Positions 1 to 5,125 of a stretch of DNA of 5,154 nt are shown one piece after another. The notes beneath the pieces are model-generated. The model saw only the letters and a list, made by a program, of their open reading frames with translations, had not been told where the DNA came from and did no database searches. The translations under genes were made by a program, and so were the position numbers. The stretch's first letter is position 1, and each line of letters opens with the position of its first letter. The stretch spans positions 1-5,154 of the forward strand of contig JASBZN010000087.1 in assembly GCA_029983435.1 (NCBI GenBank), read 5' to 3'. The stretch comes from Urinicoccus sp. (lineage in GTDB: Bacteria; Bacillota; Clostridia; Tissierellales; Peptoniphilaceae).

Positions 1-54
1 AAAAACTGACCTCCTTAAGTTGGTTTATTAGTCCAACTTTTGGGGGTCAGTTCA
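1..54 (-). mobile_element. Partial IS3-family (IS150-group) insertion sequence end
   Basis: Read on the minus strand from position 54, the sequence begins TGAACTGACCCCC and continues through AAAAGTTGGAC to position 31. From memory, this resembles the terminal inverted repeat of E. coli IS150, which starts TGTACTG, has a CCC in the same place and ends GTTGGAC at the same distance. It starts with the TG expected of an IS3-family end. A strong ribosome binding site follows at 17-10, nine bases before the window edge, so the first transposase frame (orfA) would start just outside the window. No transposase codons are visible, so the call rests on the end sequence and this layout. The alternative is that 1-54 is only the terminator hairpin of the ABC operon. 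Confidence 0.5.
4..52 (-). promoter_or_regulatory. Hairpin enclosing a ribosome binding site at the IS end
   Basis: Positions 4-14 pair with 42-52 and positions 17-23 pair with 33-39 around a 9-base loop (24-32). There is a 2x2 internal loop at 15-16/40-41 and, in minus-strand RNA, an A-C mismatch at 12/44. In minus-strand RNA the 3' arm contains TAAGGAGG (17-10), so the Shine-Dalgarno sequence is buried in the stem. Transcripts entering from the ABC operon would contain both arms. A transcript starting inside the inverted repeat would lack the 5' arm and leave the site free. Hairpins that hide the transposase start in read-through RNA are known for other insertion sequences such as IS10 and IS50. 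Five T residues follow the 3' arm, so it could instead, or also, be an intrinsic terminator. Confidence 0.5.
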
Positions 55-74
55 CATGTTTTGGGCCTTTTTTA
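55..74 (-). other. Possible half of an interrupted terminator
   Basis: Right at the stop codon of the 584-aa ABC gene, the minus strand reads TAAAAAAGGCCCAAAACATG and then meets the presumed IS end. An A-run followed by GGCCC and no matching GGGCC-T-run looks like the 5' arm of an intrinsic terminator whose 3' arm is missing. The inferred reason is that the insertion sequence landed in the loop. The visible part is only 20 bases, so chance is possible. Confidence 0.3.
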
Positions 75-1826
75 TTCTTCTGAAAATTGCGATTCATAAA
101 GTTCTTTATAAAAGCCATCTTGGGCCAATAGGCTGTCATGACTTCCCTTTTCTACAATATCTCCATCTTTTAAAACCAAGATGGTATCTGCCCCCACAAT
201 AGTAGACAAGCGGTGGGCAATGACGAAGTTGGTTCGACCTTCTAAAAGATTATTCATGGCCTTTTGAATCAACCTTTCTGTCCGTGTATCTACAGAAGAG
301 GTGGCTTCATCTAAAATTAAAATTTCGGGGTCACTTAAAAGGGCCCGGGCAATGGTTAAAAGTTGCTGCTGCCCTTGAGAAATATTCGAAGCTTCTTCAT
401 TGAGCTCTGTATCGTAACCCTGGGGCAGGGTTTCAATAAATTGATGGCAATAAGCATCTTTAGCCGCTTGAATAATTTCTTCCTGACTCGCATCGGGCTT
501 TCCATAGGCAATATTGTCTCGGATGGTGCCTTTAAAGAGCCAGGTTTCTTGAAGAACCATGCCGAAAAAGCTCCGTAGCTTTTCCCGACTCATTTGCCGG
601 AGGTCCACTCCATTGAGGTAAATCCCTCCTTGGTCCACATCGTAAAACCGCATCAAGAGGTTCACAAGGGTTGTCTTTCCTGCTCCTGTGGGTCCGACAA
701 TGGCAATGGACTCTCCTTTATTTACTTGAAGAGAAAACTCTTTAATAACTGGAGTTTTTTTATCATAGGAAAAAGAAACCTTCTTGAATTCCACTGATTT
801 AATGGGTCGGTGGATTTCTTTTTCTTCTCTTTCTACTTCTTCCTCCACATCTAAAAAGGCGAAAATCCTGTCTCCAGCAGCGATACTGGCTTGAAAAATA
901 TTGGCCATTTCCGCCAACTCTTCAATGGGGCGACCAATCTTTCGAACATATTGAATGATGGCTTGGATATCTCCAATAAAGAGGCGTTGTTTTAAAACTT
1001 CCAATCCCCCTACAATACAAATGGCCACGTAGCCTAGGTTACTAATAAAAGTCATGACTGGGAGCAAAATCCCTGTCATAAAGCTGGCCTTGTAACTCAC
1101 TTGAAAGAGATGGTCGTTATAGGTTAGAAATTCCTTTTCGGATTTCTCTTCATAATTGTAGGCCTTAATCAGGTCTGTAGCAGAAAAACTTTCTTCAATA
1201 AATCCTACCATTTTCCCAAGGCCTTTGGATTTTTCCCGGAAAAAAACCTGGGATTTTTGGGTAATGGTCTTGGTAGAAAAATAACTCAAAGGAAGCGTGA
1301 CAATAAAAACTAAAGTTAAGACAGGACTGGTTTTAATCATCATATAGAGGATTCCTAAGATTAAAAGCCCTCCTGATAAGGCCCTTGAAATAGATTGTTG
1401 GAGGTTTTTTCCTAGGGTTTCTACGTCATTGGTCATACGGGATAAGAGGTCTCCTGTAGAATGTTGGTCATAAAAGGAAATCGGCAAGTGACGAACTTTT
1501 TCAGAAATTTCTTTTCGCAACCTGTAGATTAAGTCTTGACTAACATCTACTAAGATGCGCCCACAAATAAAGTCAAATAACCCTTGGAGACAGTAAAGAG
1601 CTACTAGTAAAAGACAAATTTTAAGAATAAAATCAAAATCTACAGGAAGGCCTTCTTTGCTGTCTTTAAAAAGTTGGCTTGTAATTTTTCCCATGTATTT
1701 TGGACTTTGGATTTGAGCATAAATACTTAGAAGGGTGAACAAAATAGCTAGGGACAACTTTCCTCTATAGGCTCCAATATAGGATAAGAGTCTCTTCACA
1801 GTTCCAGCTTTCTTTTTATTCTTCAT
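72..1826 (-). CDS. ABC exporter half-transporter, catalytically complete subunit of a heterodimer
   Basis: This 584-aa protein has a membrane domain fused to an ATPase domain. It would pair with the upstream gene product to export drugs or lipophilic compounds across the cell membrane using ATP. Hydrophobic segments lie near residues 22-43, 68-90, 150-184 and 249-290. The ATPase domain starts near 345. It has A-loop Tyr354, Walker A GPTGAGKT (378-385, Lys384), Q-loop Gln426, Walker B ILILDE (502-507) with catalytic Glu507, D-loop SSVD (510-513) and H-loop His538. The signature is ISQGQ (482-486) instead of LSGGQ, a change common in this subunit type. The ATG is preceded by GAGGTG with 7 bases of spacing and overlaps the upstream gene by 11 bp, which implies translational coupling. 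The nearest named relatives are probably BmrD/PatB/EfrB-type subunits, but the substrate cannot be read from sequence. Confidence 0.95.
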   Translation of the reverse strand: MKNKKKAGTVKRLLSYIGAYRGKLSLAILFTLLSIYAQIQSPKYMGKITSQLFKDSKEGLPVDFDFILKICLLLVALYCLQGLFDFICGRILVDVSQDLIYRLRKEISEKVRHLPISFYDQHSTGDLLSRMTNDVETLGKNLQQSISRALSGGLLILGILYMMIKTSPVLTLVFIVTLPLSYFSTKTITQKSQVFFREKSKGLGKMVGFIEESFSATDLIKAYNYEEKSEKEFLTYNDHLFQVSYKASFMTGILLPVMTFISNLGYVAICIVGGLEVLKQRLFIGDIQAIIQYVRKIGRPIEELAEMANIFQASIAAGDRIFAFLDVEEEVEREEKEIHRPIKSVEFKKVSFSYDKKTPVIKEFSLQVNKGESIAIVGPTGAGKTTLVNLLMRFYDVDQGGIYLNGVDLRQMSREKLRSFFGMVLQETWLFKGTIRDNIAYGKPDASQEEIIQAAKDAYCHQFIETLPQGYDTELNEEASNISQGQQQLLTIARALLSDPEILILDEATSSVDTRTERLIQKAMNNLLEGRTNFVIAHRLSTIVGADTILVLKDGDIVEKGSHDSLLAQDGFYKELYESQFSEE

Positions 1827-3531
1827 GGTCCACCACCTCTCCTTGACTTAGGGCAATCTCCCTATAGACAGGACTTTCCCTTAAAAGATCGTCATGGCTG
1901 CCATAGCCTACAACTTCTCCAGCTTCTAAAACCAAAATTTTATCGGCATGGCGGATTGTGGCCACTCTTTGGCCCACAATAACCACCATGGCTTCTTGGG
2001 TTTTTTCCACGAGACCTTGACGAACCTTCCGGTCGGTAACATAATCCAAAGCAGAAAAGGAGTCATCAAAGAGGTAGAGTGAAGCTTGGCGGTTTAAAGC
2101 TCGGGCAATGGCTAATCGCTGCCTTTGCCCCCCAGAAAAGTTTTCCCCTCCTCGGTTCATTTCTTCATTTAAAGGATTTTCTCCTAAAAATTCCAAAGCC
2201 TCTGCCTGACTTAAGGCCTCCCTTAAGTCTTCATCCGAAGCGTCTTGGTTACTATAAAGAAGATTGTCTTTTACCGATTTGGAAAAGAAAAAGTTCTTTT
2301 GAGGAACATAGGACATTTCTCGCCGCATGTCTTCTGTTTTTAAATCTTGAATGTCTTGGCCATCCACAAGAATTTGACCTCCTGTGGGCTTGTAAAACTT
2401 CAAGAGCAATCGCAAGAGGGTGGACTTCCCTGACCCTGTTCCTCCAATAATGCCTAGCGTTTGTCCCTTTTCTAAGGAAAAATTTACCTGGTTTAAGACA
2501 GGTCTTTTGGCTTGGGGATAGGAAAAGGTCAAATTTTTGGCCTCTAATTTTTCCATGGGCCCTTGAAAGCTTTCATCCCCTTCTATCTCATGAACAGGAT
2601 AGTCCAACACCTCGTTAATCCGCACCATAGAAGCCCAAGTCCTTGGAATCATGGTAATTAAAAAGCTTAACATAATCAAGGCCATTAAAACTTGGGTGAT
2701 ATATTGAATAAAAGCCATGAGTTCTCCTACTGCCAATTGGTTTTGGTCAATAAGTCGAGCTCCAAAGTACATCACAAACACCAAGGCCACATTTAAGAAA
2801 ATACCTAAAATAGGGATGACATTAATGATGATCTTGTTGACCTTTAAGGCTATTTCATAGTAATCTTGGTTAGCTTGGCGGAAGATATCTTCTTCTAAAT
2901 CGTCTCGAGAAAAGGCCCGAGTCACTCGAATCCCCCGTAAGCGCCGGCGAAAAAGCTGGTTAAGATTATCTAGGCGTTTTTGAAGGATAGGGAAAAAAGG
3001 AAGGGCACTTTTAATGACATAGTAAATACCCAGACCAATAAAGGGGATGGTTATGGGAAAGACCAAAGACAACCTTAAGTTGGTCGTTAGGGCCATTATT
3101 AAGCCCCCTACAAACATCAAAGGTCCCCTAACCAGGGGTCTTAATCCCATTAAAACCATTTGTTCCACTTGGTTCACATCGTCCGTCGTCCTGGTAATTA
3201 AGGAAGAAATACCAAAGTACTCCGTTTCATTCACCGTTAACTGATTGATTTTGGAAAACAAGTCATGACGGAGGTCCGCCGAGTAGGCCATGGTTACTTT
3301 AGAAGAATAGTAGGCAGCAGATCCCCGGCAAAGGACCGTTAAAATTACAACCACTATCATAATCAGACCCATTTTTAAGATATAATCTGTATCGCCTTTG
3401 GCTACACCTGTATCTACAACAAGACTCATCAGTCTTGGCAAGAAAAGTTCTCCTAGGGCATTTCCAAAGGTCAAAAGAATAACCAGACCAATCTGGGGCT
3501 TAAAATTTTTTAAAGCACGAAAAATCTCCAT
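1816..3531 (-). CDS. ABC exporter half-transporter, degenerate-site subunit of a heterodimer
   Basis: This 571-aa fused membrane-ATPase subunit is the first gene of the operon and the partner of the 584-aa protein. Hydrophobic segments lie near residues 13-38, 52-74, 129-149, 152-172, 234-256 and 271-294. The ATPase domain starts near 330. Walker A is GGTGSGKST (363-371, Lys369), the Q-loop is Gln411 and the signature is a canonical FSGGQ (465-469). Walker B ends in Asp489-Asp490, so the catalytic Glu is replaced by Asp, and the H-loop His is replaced by Gln521 (VGQR). This is the known pattern of asymmetric exporters such as TM287/288 and BmrCD: one ATP site is degenerate, and the other is built from the partner's Walker motifs and this protein's FSGGQ. 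An upstream in-frame TTG (3549) would add six residues, but AGGGAGGA lies just before the ATG at 3531, so I chose the ATG. The substrate is unknown; multidrug export is the likely role. Confidence 0.95.
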   Translation of the reverse strand: MEIFRALKNFKPQIGLVILLTFGNALGELFLPRLMSLVVDTGVAKGDTDYILKMGLIMIVVVILTVLCRGSAAYYSSKVTMAYSADLRHDLFSKINQLTVNETEYFGISSLITRTTDDVNQVEQMVLMGLRPLVRGPLMFVGGLIMALTTNLRLSLVFPITIPFIGLGIYYVIKSALPFFPILQKRLDNLNQLFRRRLRGIRVTRAFSRDDLEEDIFRQANQDYYEIALKVNKIIINVIPILGIFLNVALVFVMYFGARLIDQNQLAVGELMAFIQYITQVLMALIMLSFLITMIPRTWASMVRINEVLDYPVHEIEGDESFQGPMEKLEAKNLTFSYPQAKRPVLNQVNFSLEKGQTLGIIGGTGSGKSTLLRLLLKFYKPTGGQILVDGQDIQDLKTEDMRREMSYVPQKNFFFSKSVKDNLLYSNQDASDEDLREALSQAEALEFLGENPLNEEMNRGGENFSGGQRQRLAIARALNRQASLYLFDDSFSALDYVTDRKVRQGLVEKTQEAMVVIVGQRVATIRHADKILVLEAGEVVGYGSHDDLLRESPVYREIALSQGEVVDHEE

Positions 3532-3543
3532 TTCTTCCTCCCT
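3532..3543 (-). promoter_or_regulatory. Ribosome binding site fixing the start of the 571-aa ABC gene
   Basis: The minus strand reads AGGGAGGAAGAA immediately before the ATG at 3531-3529. The GGAGG core lies 5 bases from that ATG. The in-frame TTG at 3549 would place this strong site inside the coding sequence and has no comparable site of its own before it. Confidence 0.8.
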
Positions 3544-3556
3544 TCGCAATACTATT

Positions 3557-3585
3557 ATTTTACACTAGTGGCCCCTTAAGTTCAA
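3557..3585 (-). promoter_or_regulatory. Sigma-A-type promoter of the ABC exporter operon
   Basis: On the minus strand, TTGAAC (3585-3580) and TAAAAT (3562-3557) are separated by exactly 17 bases. They match the TTGACA and TATAAT consensus at 4/6 and 5/6 positions. Transcription would start near 3550, giving a leader of about 20 bases before the ATG at 3531. The spacer contains the 8-bp palindrome CACTAGTG (3563-3570), adjacent to the -10. It could be an operator, though a site this short can occur by chance. Confidence 0.65.
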
Positions 3586-3620
3586 AAGACAAAAAAATCT
3601 TTTTATATTTAGCTATCTTA

Positions 3621-3629
3621 TGCTATAAT
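3621..3629 (+). promoter_or_regulatory. Extended -10 promoter of the tRNA-Arg gene
   Basis: TGCTATAAT is a perfect TATAAT (3624-3629) with the TGn extension. No convincing -35 lies 16-18 bases upstream; the region 3595-3606 is only T-rich. An extended -10 can work without one. The start would fall around 3635-3637, a few bases before the mature tRNA. It is divergent from the ABC operon promoter; the two -10 elements are about 60 bp apart. Confidence 0.65.
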
Positions 3630-3640
3630 ATATTTATTAT

Positions 3641-3715
3641 GGACCTGTAGCTCAGCGGATAGAGCGCAGCCCTCCGGAGGCTGAAGCGGGAGTTCGATTC
3701 TTCTCAGGTCCACCA
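3641..3715 (+). tRNA. tRNA-Arg, anticodon CCG, with encoded CCA
   Basis: A full cloverleaf can be drawn. The acceptor stem GGACCTG (3641-3647) pairs perfectly with CAGGTCC (3705-3711), followed by discriminator A3712 and CCA (3713-3715). The D-stem is GCTC/GAGC (3650-3653/3662-3665). The anticodon stem CAGCC/GGCTG (3667-3671/3679-3683) encloses the loop CTCCGGA, giving anticodon CCG (3674-3676), which reads the Arg codon CGG. The T-stem GGGAG/CTTCT (3688-3692/3700-3704) contains two G-T wobbles around TTCGATT. The arginine identity elements A20 (in the D-loop AGCGGATA) and C35 are present. It is a lone tRNA gene with its own promoter and terminator. No second copy of its 3' end is visible, so there is no sign of an integrated element using it as an attachment site. 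Confidence 0.95.
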
Positions 3716-3741
3716 AAGTTGTCCTTCTTTTAAGGATAAAG

Positions 3742-3770
3742 CGAGTACCTTTTTGGGTACTCGTTTTTTT
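3742..3770 (+). terminator. Intrinsic terminator of the tRNA-Arg transcript
   Basis: CGAGTACC (3742-3749) pairs perfectly with GGTACTCG (3756-3763) around a 6-base loop, followed by seven T residues (3764-3770). A small 5-bp hairpin (3722-3726/3732-3736) sits between the tRNA end and this terminator. Confidence 0.9.
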
Positions 3771-3797
3771 ATGCATGAAGAAAGACTTGGCTTTCAT

Positions 3798-3831
3798 AAA
3801 AAGACCTACAGACGAAGCTGTAGGTCTTTTT
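3798..3831. terminator. Bidirectional intrinsic terminator after the M23 gene
   Basis: A 14-bp perfect stem (3798-3811/3818-3831, core GACCTACAG) with a 6-base loop (3812-3817) is bounded by five A residues on the left and five T residues on the right, so it has a U-tract in both directions. Its base is one base from the stop codon of the minus-strand M23 gene (3833-3835), which it should terminate. It also backs up the tRNA terminator on the plus strand, separating the convergent units. Confidence 0.88.
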
Positions 3832-3832
3832 A

Positions 3833-4912
3833 TTATCCTTGGATATGTTTTAAAGGGTCTTCTAATTGTCCTTGGTTACAAACTTCAAAGTGGAGGTGGG
3901 GCCCTGTACTCCGACCAGTATTTCCACTTTTTGCAATGGGATCTCCTTGGCTCACTTTTTGACCCACTTGGACTTCAATAAGACTTAAATGAGCATAGCG
4001 AGTGGTATACCCATTGCCATGGTCTATATCAATGTAATTTCCGTAGCTTCCTGCATGGGTTCTAGCCCGGGTGATGGTTCCCCCATCTGCTGCCACAACT
4101 TGGGTTCCTATAGGACAAGCCAGGTCAATGCCTCGGTGAAAACCTCCCCAGCGAGGACCAAAGGGAGAGCTTAAACGACCATTGGTTGGTTTGATAAAGG
4201 TCCCAGAAGCTGCTTGTTTTGTTCCGATACGGATAATTTCATTAACGGGTTCTTGAATTAGCTCGGCACTTTCAATTAAATGCTCCACTTTTTCCCCGTT
4301 AATCCGTCTTACCTTGGCATCTACTCGTTCTATTCCATTTTTTCCAGCTTGAACCAAAACTTCTTTGCCTTTAGGCAGGCTATTATCTTCAATTTTTTGA
4401 CTTTTATAGGGAACGGTCAAATCGTATTGCACTTGTTCTTTGGCTTCAATGGCCAAGTCAATGGATGAAACTGGTAAGTAGATTTTTTCTGGGACTGGGT
4501 CTCCTTTTTTCTTTTGATTGATGTGTAAAAGATCTACAAGGTCTACACCGTATCGTTGGGCTTCTTCCTGCCAAGAACCCTTGCTCTTGACTAAGTATGT
4601 GGTGGATAAATTTTTTAAACGATGAATAAAATCTTTCTTGTTCATGGCAGCAAGATTTTCTTCTTCCACTTCTTTTACTTCAATTTTATTGTTAAATGTG
4701 ATTATTTCTTTTTCTACTTTTGCACCCAATTTTGGAAAAATAGCCAGTTCTTTTAAGGCGCGATGGGCTGCTTCTTTTGACTCCACAAAACCCACGCTTT
4801 GATTGTCAATAACAACTTCAACTGGTTTTTCCTTGGCTGCTTGAATACTTTGACTTCCAAAACTAATACATAAGCTACAGGTTAAGGCACCTAAAGCTAA
4901 ATACTTCTTCAA
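3833..4912 (-). CDS. Exported M23-family peptidoglycan endopeptidase with G5 domain
   Basis: This 359-aa secreted zinc metallopeptidase is predicted to cut peptide cross-links in peptidoglycan during wall growth or division. Residues 1-25 form a signal peptide (KK, hydrophobic core, likely cleavage after IQA or QAA). Cys12 and Cys15 do not sit in a lipobox, so it is probably not a lipoprotein. Residues 30-95 are an N-terminal region often found before such peptidases. Residues 105-148 resemble a degenerate LysM (YLVKSKGS...YGVDLVDLLHIN...IYLPV). Residues 155-232 are a G5 domain (LPKGKE, GKNGIE, EPVNEIIRIGTK). The M23 domain (245-355) keeps all key residues: HxxxD with His259 and Asp263, His308 in YAHLS, and HLH with His339 and His341. 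The start is TTG at 4912, supported by GAGGA 8 bases upstream and by an in-frame TAG six codons before it. It is a single-gene transcript with its own terminator. Confidence 0.92.
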   Translation of the reverse strand: MKKYLALGALTCSLCISFGSQSIQAAKEKPVEVVIDNQSVGFVESKEAAHRALKELAIFPKLGAKVEKEIITFNNKIEVKEVEEENLAAMNKKDFIHRLKNLSTTYLVKSKGSWQEEAQRYGVDLVDLLHINQKKKGDPVPEKIYLPVSSIDLAIEAKEQVQYDLTVPYKSQKIEDNSLPKGKEVLVQAGKNGIERVDAKVRRINGEKVEHLIESAELIQEPVNEIIRIGTKQAASGTFIKPTNGRLSSPFGPRWGGFHRGIDLACPIGTQVVAADGGTITRARTHAGSYGNYIDIDHGNGYTTRYAHLSLIEVQVGQKVSQGDPIAKSGNTGRSTGPHLHFEVCNQGQLEDPLKHIQG

Positions 4913-4916
4913 TATA

Positions 4917-4930
4917 ACTTCCTCTTTCTA
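4917..4930 (-). promoter_or_regulatory. Ribosome binding site supporting the TTG start of the M23 gene
   Basis: The minus strand reads AGAAAGAGGAAG before the TTG at 4912-4910. The GAGG core is about 8 bases from the TTG. The in-frame TAG at 4930-4928 rules out any earlier start. A TTG start usually lowers translation compared with ATG. Confidence 0.7.
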
Positions 4931-4932
4931 AA

Positions 4933-4969
4933 TGTTACTATTTTGTTCTAATTGTTACTAATTTGTAAC
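4933..4969 (+). promoter_or_regulatory. Second WalR-like box set in the M23 leader, opposite orientation
   Basis: On the plus strand, TGTTAC (4953-4958) and TGTAAC (4964-4969) are separated by 5 bases, a full match to TGTWAH-N5-TGTWAH. A second pair, TGTTAC (4933-4938) and TGTTCT (4944-4949), differs by one base. The two pairs share a 20-bp-spaced near-repeat, CTAAATGTTACTA (4928) and CTAATTGTTACTA (4948). The boxes face away from the M23 gene and lie downstream of its proposed transcription start, so they could repress it or serve a rightward promoter. GTTAC/GTAAC (4954-4958/4965-4969) also forms an inverted repeat that could bind a different regulator. Confidence 0.5.
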
Positions 4970-4987
4970 TTTTTAACAACAGATTCC

Positions 4988-4996
4988 ATTCTAACA
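4988..4996 (-). promoter_or_regulatory. Extended -10 promoter of the M23 gene
   Basis: The minus strand reads TGTTAGAAT: a TGn extension (4996-4994) and TAGAAT (4993-4988), 5/6 to TATAAT. At 16-18 bases upstream there is no recognisable -35 (ATAGTA at 17), which is typical of activator-dependent promoters. The WalR-like hexamers start 21 bases upstream of the -10. The transcription start would be near 4981, giving a leader of about 69 bases. Confidence 0.55.
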
Positions 4997-5014
4997 TATT
5001 TTTGAAAGAGTACT

Positions 5015-5042
5015 ATTACAAAACAATTACATTTTCTTTACA
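5015..5042 (-). promoter_or_regulatory. Triple WalR (YycF)-like binding site upstream of the M23 gene
   Basis: On the coding (minus) strand, TGTAAA (5042-5037), TGTAAT (5031-5026) and TGTAAT (5020-5015) follow each other with exactly 5 bases between them, an 11-bp period of about one helical turn. Each adjacent pair fully matches the WalR consensus as I recall it, TGTWAH-N5-TGTWAH. WalR activates wall hydrolase genes in Bacillus and Staphylococcus, which fits the M23 product. The site lies just upstream of the missing -35, in activator position. The PhoP box (TTNACA repeats, also 11-bp spaced) reads similarly on the other strand, so PhoP or another OmpR-type regulator is the main alternative. 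Confidence 0.65.
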
Positions 5043-5125
5043 TCCCAAGGAATTTTTTATTTTTTATTCCTTATGGTGCCTTTCGATAGGCTTCCTTGCC
5101 TTTTTCTTTGTATCTTGATTTTAGT

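Noticed and set aside
2079..2450. Open frame of 123 codons on the plus strand
   Set aside because: It is antisense to the conserved ATPase domain of the ABC gene, with no ribosome site or family resemblance. The other short plus-strand frames over the three genes were rejected for the same reason.
3073..3083. The 11-mer CCTTAAGTTGG occurs both here and in the left-edge hairpin (13-23)
   Set aside because: The copy at 3073 lies inside well-conserved ABC coding sequence and has no surrounding similarity; most likely coincidence.
3124..3139. CCCCT/AGGGG hairpin inside the 571-aa ABC gene
   Set aside because: It lies within uninterrupted coding sequence, has no T-run on either side, and short GC stems are expected by chance.
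3529..3549. TTG start at 3549 for the first ABC gene (577 aa)
   Set aside because: A strong AGGGAGG ribosome site lies between that TTG and the ATG at 3531, so the ATG is the better start.
3753..3981. Two overlapping plus-strand open frames across the tRNA terminator and the M23 3' end
   Set aside because: They run through two intrinsic terminators and are antisense to the M23 domain; the ATG at 3775 has no useful ribosome site.
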